Assembly: GCA_937899725.1 (NCBI GenBank) | Contig: CALCCA010000065.1 | Span: 51,185 to 115,184 of the forward strand | Length of the DNA stretch: 64,000 nucleotides | Source: an uncultured Halomicronema sp. | Lineage (GTDB): Bacteria > Cyanobacteriota > Cyanobacteriia > Phormidesmidales > Phormidesmidaceae | Direction: 5' to 3' | Part shown: positions 27,249 to 35,601 of the stretch, in pieces | Layout of the letters: every line of letters starts with the position of its first letter | Numbering within the stretch: position 1 is the stretch's first letter | The notes under the pieces: generated by a model | Told to the model about the DNA's origin: nothing | Database searches by the model: none | Seen by the model: only the letters and a program-made list of their open reading frames with translations | Position numbers and translations under genes: made by a program

Positions 27249-27493
27249 ATGATGATGCAAAAGAAAGCTTTGTTAGTCGGGGCTTCAGGTGGCATCAGCC
27301 AGAACCTGATCCAGTATTTATCGAGCCTCGACGACTGGGATATTGTCGGTTTGGCGAGAAAAGACTCGCAGCTTGCTAGTCGGGCTCAGTTTATTGCGGT
27401 CGATTTTTAGATCGAGATCGCGTGTAGGCTCAGCTCAAAAAACTGACTGATATTACGCATGTTTTTTACACCGCTTTTTACGAAGGAGTCTGA
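27249..27493 (+). pseudogene. decayed NAD(P)-binding dehydrogenase remnant (PRISE/SDR-like)
   Basis: The ATG at 27249 opens a 53-codon frame, MMMQKKALLVGASGGISQNL then IQYLSSLDDWDIVGLARKDS, that stops at TAG 27408. It is the nucleotide-binding start (VGASG, then a beta-alpha-beta) of an extended SDR of the progesterone-5-beta-reductase-like type. In another frame the family continues as DRDRV-stop-AQLKKLTDITHVFYTAFYEGV up to TGA at 27491. So there is a frameshift near 27405, a nonsense codon and loss of roughly 80 percent of the gene. The remnant ends two bases before the VOC gene. Family name is my recognition of ITHVFYTAF and the start. Confidence 0.75.
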
Positions 27494-27494
27494 T

Positions 27495-28043
27495 ATGTTA
27501 TCGAAGCTGAAAAAGAACACTTTGGTTGCAGCATTAGTTGGCTCCACTTTCATAACCCTCGCAACCTCTGAGCGCCTCCAGTCTCAGCCCGATCCGCTAG
27601 GCCACATGCAAGCTGAGCACGTCATGGTTGCAACACCTGACTATGACGGCACAATCGCCTGGTACCGTGAAAACCTCGGTTTTCGAATCAAGCATGAGTG
27701 GATCGTGCCAGAGTTTCCCGACCTGCAGCTGGCCTACCTTGAAAAAAACGACTTCATCGTCGAGATTGTTGCTTCACCCAATACGGCAGAAATGAGTAGA
27801 CTGGACGATTTTGCGGAGCGTCTGCGTCGACCAGGCATTGGGCATTTTGCTTTTCTGGTCAACGATGTCGATGCGGTGACCGCAGCTCTAGAAGCCAAAG
27901 GAGTTGAGGTCGTCGTTCCCCCAACCAGCTTTCCAGATAGCGGACGCCGCCTGTCTTTTATTGAGGACAACAACGGATACATGATTGAGTTTTTGGAAGA
28001 GCTTCCCCTGGAAGAACGTGTTCCTTATACAGGAGGAGAATAG
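27495..28043 (+). CDS. VOC/glyoxalase-fold protein with N-terminal export or anchor segment
   Basis: 182 residues from the ATG at 27495, which has AAGGAG six bases upstream; an earlier ATG at 27459 belongs to the remnant's frame region. Residues 1-22 (MLSKLKKNTLVAALVGSTFI) look like a signal peptide or anchor, unusual for this fold. The VOC domain runs from AEHVMVATPDYDGTIAWYRENLGF to IEDNNGYMIEFLEEL, with the likely metal ligands H (AEHVMV), E (FIVEIVA), H (GIGHFAF) and E (MIEFLE) all present. Substrate unknown; could be a dioxygenase-, lyase- or isomerase-type member. Its stop is followed four bases later by the aldo/keto reductase, so the two are co-transcribed. Confidence 0.85.
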   Translation: MLSKLKKNTLVAALVGSTFITLATSERLQSQPDPLGHMQAEHVMVATPDYDGTIAWYRENLGFRIKHEWIVPEFPDLQLAYLEKNDFIVEIVASPNTAEMSRLDDFAERLRRPGIGHFAFLVNDVDAVTAALEAKGVEVVVPPTSFPDSGRRLSFIEDNNGYMIEFLEELPLEERVPYTGGE

Positions 28044-28047
28044 AGTC

Positions 28048-28938
28048 ATGGATGGTTCATTGCAGACATCACCCTCGAAAACGTTTCAAGTTGGCGGTGA
28101 CCTAACCGTCAACCGCTTGGGTTACGGGGCGATGCGCCTGACCGGGCAACCGAGCAACTTTGGCCCCTATGCTGATTGGGAAGGCGGTAAAACACTGCTG
28201 CGCCAAGCGATCGCGCTGGGCGTCAACTTCATTGACACTGCCGAAGCCTACGGCCCTGGCGATAACGAAGACATCATTGCGGATGCGCTCTCCCCTTATC
28301 CTCAGAACTTGGTCATTGCGACGAAAGGCGGCATTCTCAAACCCGCCCCCAACAATATTCAGGCAGACGGTCGCCCAGAAACGCTACGGCGCGGGGTGGA
28401 AGGCAGCTTGCGACGACTCAAGCAAGACCAAATCGACCTGTATCAGCTGCACCGCCCCGACCCCAAAGTGCCCTTTGCGGAGTCAGTGCAAACGCTGGCA
28501 GCGCTCAAGCAAGCAGGGAAGATTCGACATGTAGGCCTCTCGAACATCACCCTCGAACAGCTGCAGACCGCCCAGAAGATTGTGCCGATTGCTTCAGTAC
28601 AAAACCGCTTTAGCCTGAGCGATCGCACCCATGAGGCGCTGCTTAACTACTGCACGGCGCACAATATTGCTTTTATTCCCCATGGTTCTCTTGGGGCGCA
28701 TCCGCTCAAGCGGGGCACACCGCTGGCCGCAGCTCGCGGTTCCCTCGCCGCCATTGCCGCCAGCCACCAAGCCAGCGCGACACAGATGGCCCTCGCTTGG
28801 CTGCTGCACCGAGCGCCGAATATTCTGCTGATTCCTGGCACTACGACAGTGAGTCACCTCCAGGAGAATATGCAGGCCACGGAAATCCAGCTGTCGCAGG
28901 TAGAACTCGATCAAATCGATCAGCACTTTACGGAGTGA
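28048..28938 (+). CDS. aldo/keto reductase
   Basis: NADPH-dependent oxidoreductase with a TIM barrel, 296 residues from the ATG at 28048; AGGAGGAG overlaps the end of the VOC gene, so coupling is likely. Catalytic residues are recognisable: Asp and Tyr in FIDTAEAYGPGDNE, Lys in VIATKGG and His in YQLHRPDP. The C-terminal LIPGTTTVSHLQENMQA binds the nucleotide phosphate. Similar to YajO/PdxI-like reductases of broad aldehyde specificity; physiological substrate unknown. Confidence 0.9.
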   Translation: MDGSLQTSPSKTFQVGGDLTVNRLGYGAMRLTGQPSNFGPYADWEGGKTLLRQAIALGVNFIDTAEAYGPGDNEDIIADALSPYPQNLVIATKGGILKPAPNNIQADGRPETLRRGVEGSLRRLKQDQIDLYQLHRPDPKVPFAESVQTLAALKQAGKIRHVGLSNITLEQLQTAQKIVPIASVQNRFSLSDRTHEALLNYCTAHNIAFIPHGSLGAHPLKRGTPLAAARGSLAAIAASHQASATQMALAWLLHRAPNILLIPGTTTVSHLQENMQATEIQLSQVELDQIDQHFTE

Positions 28939-29034
28939 ACCAGCCCACTGTCAGCCGTAAACGCCTCTCTCAGGGCTCAGACTTTCCTATGCCGGCGGGG
29001 AGAGCGGCTGTCCCCTTCAGCATCGACATCGGCT

Positions 29035-29655
29035 TCAGGCCGACATCTCGACTGGCACGTCGGGTAATTCGCGCAGCAAGCGATCCCAGGTTGAGTGGGC
29101 CTGCAGCGCTGCGATCACCCTTGGCAAAGGGGTCGGCCAAATCTCAGGATAGTCGGCCTCTTCTGATAGTCGAACGGTGTAGGCTAGCTGTTCTTGAGGC
29201 GGAGTAAAGTGCGCCGCCACGCCCGGCTTGTTGCCTCTGGCATCGACCCGATACCACCCAATCGCGGGCAGGTAAACGGCGTTAAAGCCATGCAAACTGT
29301 AGGGAAAGCCAACATCATCGATACTCAAGCGCTGATAGCAAAAGCCAGCGGGAATCTGATTTGCCCGCAGCAGCGCTGCCAGCAGGTGACTCTTGGCAAA
29401 ACAGTAGCCCGTCCGATGTTGAAGTACGTCAGAAGCGCGGCAGGTCACCGGATTCATTTGATAGTCAACGCTGTGCCGAATTTCGTCGCGCACCCACTCA
29501 AAACAGGCCTGGGCGATCGCGGCCGGCGTGTCCCAGGCTTGGCCAATTCGCTGCGCCAGCGCCATCACCTCAGGGTGTTGCCAGTCGATGACATCATCAA
29601 TCGGCAAATATTGGCAAAGATCAGGAGTGGTCGGACTGAGGGAGAGGGAATTCAT
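29035..29655 (-). CDS. transglutaminase-like cysteine peptidase family protein
   Basis: 206 residues with the transglutaminase-like papain-fold triad: C85 in RTGYCFAKSHLLAALLR, H122 in YSLHGFNAVYLP and D138 in YRVDARGNKPG. An N-terminal helical region (PEVMALAQRIGQAWDTPAAIAQACFEWV) is typical. No signal peptide, so cytoplasmic. Bacterial members act as peptidases or amidases; the substrate here is not known. Confidence 0.88.
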   Translation of the reverse strand: MNSLSLSPTTPDLCQYLPIDDVIDWQHPEVMALAQRIGQAWDTPAAIAQACFEWVRDEIRHSVDYQMNPVTCRASDVLQHRTGYCFAKSHLLAALLRANQIPAGFCYQRLSIDDVGFPYSLHGFNAVYLPAIGWYRVDARGNKPGVAAHFTPPQEQLAYTVRLSEEADYPEIWPTPLPRVIAALQAHSTWDRLLRELPDVPVEMSA

Positions 29656-30046
29656 GGCGGCTCAGGAGAGATATCACAGTATTGACGATGCCAGGGCAAA
29701 CAGCCATCCAGAAAGGTGATCACTCGTGAACTATCAAGGGAGCGATGGCGTCAGTCTTGTCGCCAGCCGCAGTTTGATTAGGTCGCCGCAGATGACTGAA
29801 ATCACCATCCGGTAGACCTTGAAATTTTGGATTCCGAATTCGGCATTCCGAGTTCTGCTACGGCCATCATACCGAGAGCCCCGATAAGTCTCTGTGCTCA
29901 ACGGCTGCGGGCATCATCCAGCAACGATTTGTGTGGTGCCAGCCGCATTTATGCGTTTCTCAGTAGCGATCGCCCCGTCGCTGGGTACAATTTGTCTGTC
30001 ATAGCGTCCCGTCATGGGGGCGATCTTCGAGAAGACAGGGAACACG
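29656..30046. other. intergenic region with short CGAATTC-type palindromes
   Basis: About 390 bases without a credible gene. At 29829-29858 the sequence GGATTCCGAATTCGGCATTC is one of the heptamer-type repeats seen elsewhere in this window. Confidence 0.5.
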
Positions 30047-30310
30047 ATGCCAAGAACCCCCAGAACGCCCAGCGAATATAACGTTCATATGCTGTTTGAT
30101 GGCGGTCACCATCAAGAGGTCAAGTTTTCGACCATTCAAGATTTTCAAAAGTGGTACAGCGGTGAGTTTGTGCCTAAAGCCACGTCAGATGAGTTTATCA
30201 GCGTCCCTGTGCCGAAGATTAATCCAGGCGAATACATGGTCATTCGTCCCTCGCGGCTGTTAGCAATTCGGGTGGAGCCGATCTTCAGCTCCAGTGTTGA
30301 ACGGTATTGA
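30047..30310 (+). CDS. conserved small cyanobacterial protein
   Basis: 87 residues from the ATG at 30047 (MPRTPRTPSEYNVHMLFDGG); AGGGAA lies just upstream. The conserved parts are HHQEVKFSTIQDFQKWYSGEF and GEYMVIRPSRLLAIRVEPIF with SSSVERY at the end. I recognise it as a family restricted to cyanobacteria with no known function. mltA follows after 14 bases on the same strand and is probably in the same transcript. Confidence 0.8.
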   Translation: MPRTPRTPSEYNVHMLFDGGHHQEVKFSTIQDFQKWYSGEFVPKATSDEFISVPVPKINPGEYMVIRPSRLLAIRVEPIFSSSVERY

Positions 30311-30324
30311 GTAGTTGAACGGCT

Positions 30325-31530
30325 TTGAGTAAACGATTCCGAGCATTCGCAACGCTGAGCGCGATCGCGCTGCTGATCACTTCGGGCTCAGCGCCCGTCA
30401 TCGCTGAACTGGCGGATGAGCAGCCTGTAGCGTCACAACCTACGCCTGCACCACGCCCGTTACAAGGGCTAGAGCGCTGGCCAGATCAAGCCTTGGCCGA
30501 TGACTTGCTGTGGCAAGGCGACGCCTCATCGCAGCTGCAGTTGTTGACCGCGATCGCCCATAGCCTTACTTATTTAGACACGCCCGCCGCGACCACCGCC
30601 TACGCGGATTATGCGATACCGACGATTACCCGCGATCGCGTGCGCCGCAGCTTAAGACGATTTCGCACCCTGTTGCTCACCAGTGACTCGCCCGCTGAGT
30701 TTGACGCCGCCGTCCGCCGCGAATTTGCGCTGTACCAATCTATCGGCAACGATCAGCTCGGCACCGTTCACTTTACCGGCTACTTTGAGCCCTCCTATGC
30801 GGCCAGCCGCACCCCCACCGCCGACTATCGATATCCGCTTTATCGCCGTCCGGCTGATCTAGACGATTGGCCGCTGCCCCACCCCACCCGACTGGCGCTC
30901 GAAGGCCGCGACGGGTTGCAGGCCGCCAATGGCCCCCTGCAGGGGCTAGAGCTGGTGTGGATGCGCGATCGCCTCGAAGCCTTTTTGGTGCAGGTGCAGG
31001 GGTCGGCTCGGTTGCAACTGACCGATGGCACGCCCCTCTCCGTGGGCTATGCCGGACGCACCGAGCACGACTATGTCAGCCTGGGTCGTGAGCTGATTAA
31101 CGATGGCAAAGTCCCCGCTGAGGGCATGACCCTAGAGCGGTTGCTGGCCTATTTTGCGGAACATCCTGAAGACTTGGATATCTATTTGCCCCGCAACGAT
31201 CGCTTCATCTTCTTTCGAGCAACGGCGGGCGGGCCACCGACTGGAACCTTCTCTGTTCCAGTAACGCCAGGCCGCTCGATCGCGACCGATAAGACCCTGA
31301 CGCCCCCCGGAGCGATCGCGCTAATCACCCTCGATTGGCCTGAACGCAGCGCCACCGGCGATTGGCAAGCGACGCCCATCAGCCGCTACGTGCTCAATCA
31401 AGATACCGGCGGCGCAATTCAGGGGCCGGGGCGCGTAGATATCTTTGTGGGCAGCGGCGACGCGGCTGGTGAACAGGCCGGTCAGATCAATACTGATGGT
31501 GCACTTTATTTTTTGCTACTCAAACGCTGA
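30325..31530 (+). CDS. mltA: membrane-bound lytic murein transglycosylase A (MltA)
   Basis: Cleaves peptidoglycan glycan strands to anhydro-muropeptides in the periplasm. 401 residues starting at TTG 30325, followed at once by a signal peptide (MSKRFRAFATLSAIALLITS with cleavage near AELAD). MltA landmarks: FTGYFEPSYAASRTPTADYRYPLYRRP, the insertion domain with FLVQVQGSARLQLTDGT, and the C-terminal 3D domain GPGRVDIFVGSGDAAGEQAG whose aspartate is catalytic. No lipobox Cys, as is common in cyanobacteria. Confidence 0.93.
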   Translation: MSKRFRAFATLSAIALLITSGSAPVIAELADEQPVASQPTPAPRPLQGLERWPDQALADDLLWQGDASSQLQLLTAIAHSLTYLDTPAATTAYADYAIPTITRDRVRRSLRRFRTLLLTSDSPAEFDAAVRREFALYQSIGNDQLGTVHFTGYFEPSYAASRTPTADYRYPLYRRPADLDDWPLPHPTRLALEGRDGLQAANGPLQGLELVWMRDRLEAFLVQVQGSARLQLTDGTPLSVGYAGRTEHDYVSLGRELINDGKVPAEGMTLERLLAYFAEHPEDLDIYLPRNDRFIFFRATAGGPPTGTFSVPVTPGRSIATDKTLTPPGAIALITLDWPERSATGDWQATPISRYVLNQDTGGAIQGPGRVDIFVGSGDAAGEQAGQINTDGALYFLLLKR

Positions 31531-31571
31531 GGCATGCCCAAAGGCAGAGATTGGGGATCTGCACGCTTATT

Positions 31572-31599
31572 GGAATGCGGAGTGCGGAATGCGGAATGC
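31572..31599 (+). repeat. heptamer tandem array
   Basis: GGAATGC, GGAGTGC, GGAATGC, GGAATGC: four tandem 7-base units, directly before repeat B1. Similar in kind to the short tandemly repeated repetitive (STRR) heptamers known from filamentous cyanobacteria. Confidence 0.8.
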
Positions 31600-31603
31600 C
31601 GGA

Positions 31604-31797
31604 TTAATACCAGTTCTACGAATTACAGCTACACAGACAAGTCGGCTTGCTCCCAGTAGGAGACCCTGCGTGTTGGCCTGGTCTGTCCGTCGGGCTGACG
31701 ACTCCGCTCAGCCGACGTTCCTTGAGCGGAGTCGTTGGCGTAGCCTTCCCGTAGGGAATAAGGAAGATCCATAGCCCAGTTTCAGAGCATTGGTCTA
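31604..31797. repeat. MITE-like dispersed repeat, family B, copy 1
   Basis: Starts with TAATACCAGTTCTACGAA and ends with CAGAGCATTGGT, imperfect terminal inverted repeats of the form TAATACCARTTCT...AGAATTGGTATTA. Inside, CGACTCCGCTCA at 31699-31710 pairs perfectly with TGAGCGGAGTCG at 31723-31734. Long blocks (AGTTCTACGAATTACAGCTA, CACAGACAAGTCGGCTT, TCAGCCGACGTTCCTTGAGC) are identical to copy B2 at 54920-55067. No open frame, so non-autonomous. Confidence 0.75.
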
Positions 31798-31877
31798 AAA
31801 AGTCGATCAGATGGTGATGTCGGTCATTTGGGGTGACCCAATCAAACTGCAGCTGGCTATCTGTTTGAGCAACGCCC

Positions 31878-32573
31878 CTAGTCAACCCGGATCGGCATCC
31901 TCTCAGAAGACAATCCCAAAAAGTCTTGAATCGCTTGCCACATCGCTGGTTGGGCCGTCCCCAAACTGTGATCACTCGGCACCTCGACCAACTGCACCCA
32001 TGGACGAGTCGCCGCGTAATCGCGACTGGCTTGAATGTTGATGACCTCATCCTGCTGACCATGCACGATGAGGGTAGGAATCGCTGCCGTCAACTCACTT
32101 TCGTTATAGCGCTCTGCATCGGTGACAAAGTTGTAGGCCAGCGATCGTGGCTGCTTTTCGCCATAGTGGTAAACCGAGAGCCAGCCGGTTGTTTGCCAAT
32201 GCTCGATAGCGTCAGGCCCTAGGCGCGGCAACCACTGATCGAGAAATTGAAACGCCGGAGCCAACAAAACTAAGCGATCGAGATGCGGGCGAGCTAAGGA
32301 CTGCTGCGCCAGCCAAGCTGCAGTAATACCGCCAAAGCTGGAACCAATCACTGTGACGGGCTGAACTTCAGCGCTGGCAGGATCAGCTTTGCGTTCAGTG
32401 ATCCAGGCGAGGCCCTGATGAATCTGGCGCGTCAGGGTCAAATGAGCAAAGTCGCCCTGATTTAAATCCAAACTGTGGAGCGACTGGCCGACCGGCTCAA
32501 ACTGACGCTTGAGAAACTGCGCTTTGGTCGACTGTGGCCCCGATGCAAACCCGTGTAAGTAGAGATAGTCCAT
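31878..32573 (-). CDS. YqiA/YcfP-like alpha/beta-hydrolase esterase
   Basis: 231 residues of the small esterase family UPF0227/YqiA. Starts MDYLYLHGFASGPQSTKAQF, the oxyanion and N-terminal strand; the nucleophile Ser is in VIGSSFGGITAAWLA near residue 78; the acid is in HGQQDEVI near residue 180 and the His in SDHSLG near residue 205. Cytoplasmic, no signal peptide. Natural substrate unknown. Confidence 0.88.
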   Translation of the reverse strand: MDYLYLHGFASGPQSTKAQFLKRQFEPVGQSLHSLDLNQGDFAHLTLTRQIHQGLAWITERKADPASAEVQPVTVIGSSFGGITAAWLAQQSLARPHLDRLVLLAPAFQFLDQWLPRLGPDAIEHWQTTGWLSVYHYGEKQPRSLAYNFVTDAERYNESELTAAIPTLIVHGQQDEVINIQASRDYAATRPWVQLVEVPSDHSLGTAQPAMWQAIQDFLGLSSERMPIRVD

Positions 32574-32902
32574 ACAGCAGAATGCGAAAGGCGGAATTGA
32601 GATACCGGTAAAATCACAACTTGGGCGAGCTGGAATGTCTTGACATACCTATATAGTCTGCAGAAAAGAGGGGGCTCAAAACATCCTGGACAAACCACCG
32701 CAGGCTTCGACAGTGCCCAACGCTTACCGAACCGGTTCATCGATCAGAGACGTTACGGTTAGAGGCGATCAGGGCGTGAGTCGTCCTTCACTGATAAAGA
32801 TTATTGAGTACCGCCCCCAGACATAGGATAATACGCCCCTGGGTTGAGCCAGCTTCTACTCCCTGAGCCCGCCCCACCAAACATTCCGTAAATCGCAAAT
32901 CT
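32574..32902. other. intergenic region before leuB
   Basis: 329 bases between the divergent esterase gene and leuB. I see no leader peptide rich in leucine codons, no terminator pair and no repeat; the open frames here are shadows. Confidence 0.45.
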
Positions 32903-33985
32903 ATGACGCAATCTTTTCGCATTACGCTGCTGCCAGGAGACGGCATTGGGCCTGAGATCATGGCCGTCACCGTTGAGGTGATGAATCAGGTCGGCAGCCA
33001 GCTCGACCTGGAGTTCAACTTTCAGGAAGCGCTGATGGGTGGGGTCGCCATTGACGCGACGGGCACGCCGCTGCCCGCTGACACCCTGGAGACCTGCCGC
33101 CAGAGTGATGCGGTGCTGTTGGCCGCGATCGGCGGCTACAAATGGGATGCTCTGCCCCGGCATCAACGTCCTGAAACGGGACTTTTAGCCCTGCGAGCGG
33201 GTTTAGGGCTATTTGCTAATTTGCGCCCGGCCACCATTTTGCCGCAGCTGGTGGAAGCTTCGTCGCTCAAGCGTGAGGTCGTGGAGGGCGTCGACATCAT
33301 GGTGGTGCGCGAGCTGACAGGCGGCATCTATTTTGGCGAACCCAAAGGCATCTTTGAGACCGAAACCGGGGAAAAGCGGGGCGTCAGCACGATGGCCTAC
33401 AAGGATAGTGAAATCGATCGCATTGGCCGGGTCGCGTTTGCCACGGCACAAAAACGCCAGGGCCGTCTCTGCTCAGTCGATAAGGCCAACGTGTTGGAAG
33501 TGTCGCAGCTCTGGCGCGATCGCATCACCGCCCTCGCCGCCGACTATGGCGATGTGGAGCTATCTCATTTATATGTCGATAATGCCGCCATGCAGCTGGT
33601 GCGCTGGCCCAAGCAGTTCGACACGATTGTCACCGGCAACCTGTTTGGCGATATTTTGTCAGATGCGGCGGCGATGCTCACCGGCAGCATTGGCATGTTG
33701 CCGTCGGCCAGCCTCGGCGCTGACGGGCCAGGCGTCTTTGAACCAGTACACGGCTCAGCGCCCGATATCGCAGGACAAGACCAGGCCAACCCATTGGCCC
33801 AGATTTTGAGTGCCGCCATGATGCTGCGCTACGGGCTGAATCAGCCTGTCGCTGCCGACAAAATTGAGGCGGCGGTTAACCAAGTGCTCGATCAGGGGTA
33901 TCGCACCGGCGATATCATGGCCGAGGGTATGACCGGCGTCGGCTGCAGAGGCATGGGAGACGCTATCCTAAAGGCACTTGCTTAA
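32903..33985 (+). CDS. leuB: 3-isopropylmalate dehydrogenase
   Basis: NAD-dependent oxidative decarboxylation of 3-isopropylmalate, third step of leucine synthesis. 360 residues with [19 protein letters not shown] at the start, [15 protein letters not shown] (substrate pocket, LeuB-type), [43 protein letters not shown] and [19 protein letters not shown] (NAD binding; the Asp and Ile of NAD-type enzymes). Complete and typical length. Confidence 0.97.
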   Translation: MTQSFRITLLPGDGIGPEIMAVTVEVMNQVGSQLDLEFNFQEALMGGVAIDATGTPLPADTLETCRQSDAVLLAAIGGYKWDALPRHQRPETGLLALRAGLGLFANLRPATILPQLVEASSLKREVVEGVDIMVVRELTGGIYFGEPKGIFETETGEKRGVSTMAYKDSEIDRIGRVAFATAQKRQGRLCSVDKANVLEVSQLWRDRITALAADYGDVELSHLYVDNAAMQLVRWPKQFDTIVTGNLFGDILSDAAAMLTGSIGMLPSASLGADGPGVFEPVHGSAPDIAGQDQANPLAQILSAAMMLRYGLNQPVAADKIEAAVNQVLDQGYRTGDIMAEGMTGVGCRGMGDAILKALA

Positions 33986-34078
33986 GAAGTTTTGCAAAGT
34001 CGGCATCAACATAGCGTTCTCGTAGAGTGCTGCTATATTTGACTGAGTTTTTATACACGAACTAGGGGTTCTTGAGCT

Positions 34079-34357
34079 GTGCAAAGTTATCACCAGCCGC
34101 TCCCACCTGCGCCACGAATGCCTTATCCAGATGAGATTCCGGGAGCGGCGGCCGTTTATGACCCGGCCTTGTTAAAAGCCGCACGGCATATTTACCGTAC
34201 GTACTACGAAGTTCACCCCGAAGATCTGCAGCGACCCATGGGGGTGGCGATCAGTCGCAAGACTCGACGCGGCAAACTCATCTTTAGCGGGCCACCGGTG
34301 TTGTTACCCAGCGAATGCTTTATTCCGCTCAACCAGATCGAGCCTGATATTCACTAG
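34079..34357 (+). CDS. conserved small cyanobacterial protein
   Basis: 92 residues starting at GTG 34079, MQSYHQPLPPAPRMPYPDEI. The middle (DPALLKAARHIYRTYYEVHP) is helical and amphipathic and the last third (RRGKLIFSGPPVLLPSECFIPL) looks beta-rich. I believe it is a conserved cyanobacterial protein but cannot name it. The start is weakly supported by its upstream sequence. Confidence 0.65.
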   Translation: MQSYHQPLPPAPRMPYPDEIPGAAAVYDPALLKAARHIYRTYYEVHPEDLQRPMGVAISRKTRRGKLIFSGPPVLLPSECFIPLNQIEPDIH

Positions 34358-34531
34358 GATCAGCTACTGTTTAGACCGTGCATGGCTTGCAACACCTCGT
34401 TTCCAGCCCCTAGTGGATAGTGTGGATGCAGCTGCCGCCAGGCCCTACCTCGAAGCTTGGGGCCGTTAATGACTGATGCCCCCGAGGCGACTGGATGTTG
34501 GAGCTGTCGGCGATCGCTGACCTCATAAGTT

Positions 34532-35350
34532 TTGATTTATCTGCTGTTTCCCCTCATTATCTGGGTGCTCGGTGCCGCTATTGGGAGTTTTCTCAATGTG
34601 GTAATTTATCGGGTCCCGGCGCAGCTTTCGCTGCTGCATCCGCCCTCGCGCTGTCCGGTCTGTCACCATCAGCTCCGCCCCTACGACAACGTGCCGGTGC
34701 TGGGCTGGCTCTGGCTCAAGGGCCGGTGCCGCTATTGCCGCACAGCGATCGCCGTCCGCTATCCCCTGGTGGAAGCCCTGACTGGGGCCTTATTTCTCGC
34801 CGCTTTTTGGCAGTTTGGGCTGTCCTGGGCCACGCTCAGCACCTGGCTACTGTTGAGCTGGCTAATCTGCCTCACCTTTATTGATCTCGATACCCTGACC
34901 TTGCCGAACCAGCTCACCCAGCCGGGGTTGATTTTGGGCCTCATTGCTCAGACCGTGGTGGGCTCGGCCTCAGCCAGCTGGGCAATTGATGCCGCCGCTC
35001 AGGGACTGATGACGGCCATTATTGGGGCCGTGTTGGGTCTCTGGACTTTTGAAAGTATTGGCCTGGTGGGCTCACTGCTGACGGGCAAGACCGTCATGGG
35101 CGGCGGTGATGGCAAGCTGGCGGCCCTGCTAGGCGCTTGGCTGGGTTGGCAAGGGATGCTGCTGAGCAGCTTTTTAGCCTGTGCGCTGGGGGCCTCGATC
35201 GGCGGCGGCGCGATCGCCCTGGGGCTGCTCAATCGGCGCAGTCCGATTCCTTTTGGGCCGTTTTTAGCATTGGGTGCCCTGGTGACCATTTTTTGGGGAG
35301 AGCGGTTGATTGCCTGGTATCTGCAACTTTTCTTTCCCCTATCAATCTAA
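34532..35350 (+). CDS. pilD: type IV prepilin peptidase PilD
   Basis: Inner-membrane aspartic protease and N-methylase that matures type IV pilins and pseudopilins; needed for motility and DNA uptake. 272 residues, starting at TTG 34532. The N-terminal methylase domain has GSFLNVVIYRVP and the two Cys pairs CPVC (about 41-44) and CRYC (about 67-70). Catalytic aspartates lie in FIDLDTLTLPNQ and MGGGDGKLAALLGAWLG. Eight hydrophobic spans are visible. No pilin genes are nearby. Confidence 0.93.
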   Translation: MIYLLFPLIIWVLGAAIGSFLNVVIYRVPAQLSLLHPPSRCPVCHHQLRPYDNVPVLGWLWLKGRCRYCRTAIAVRYPLVEALTGALFLAAFWQFGLSWATLSTWLLLSWLICLTFIDLDTLTLPNQLTQPGLILGLIAQTVVGSASASWAIDAAAQGLMTAIIGAVLGLWTFESIGLVGSLLTGKTVMGGGDGKLAALLGAWLGWQGMLLSSFLACALGASIGGGAIALGLLNRRSPIPFGPFLALGALVTIFWGERLIAWYLQLFFPLSI

Positions 35351-35372
35351 AGTCGGGGGATGTACAGGAGCA

Positions 35373-35409
35373 GTCGGCATGCGGAAGTCGGCATGCGGAA
35401 GTCGGCATT
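35373..35409 (+). repeat. 14-bp tandem repeat
   Basis: GTCGGCATGCGGAA occurs twice head to tail (35373-35386, 35387-35400) followed by a partial GTCGGCATT. It contains the same GGAAKGC-type core as the heptamer array at 31572, 20 bases after the pilD stop. Confidence 0.75.
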
Positions 35410-35601
35410 GAGAGGCTGGTCAAATGTGGGTTCTGCGATCTAGGAGCCTTGATCAAACTGCGGTTTGCTGTAGATGCCAACTAATGTGCTGGTTCGTCAT
35501 TATTGAGAAGGGATACTTGCAAACAGTATGAGGTCTTGCTGTAAAACGTTGACCGAACAGTGGGCAGAATAATGACAGCCATGTTCTAAAAGCCCTGCCG
35601 C

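Larger units (their letters stand above)
31531..31877. other. intergenic region occupied mainly by repeat B1
   Basis: 347 bases between mltA and the convergent esterase gene, filled by a heptamer array and the MITE-like repeat. Confidence 0.7.

Noticed and set aside
27459..27494. Upstream ATG extending the VOC gene by 12 codons
   Set aside because: Those codons belong to the end of the decayed SDR gene; the strong AAGGAG site points to the ATG at 27495.
29827..30081. 84-codon frame upstream of the small gene before mltA
   Set aside because: Built partly from a heptamer-type repeat and overlapping the start of the real gene at 30047; composition not protein-like.
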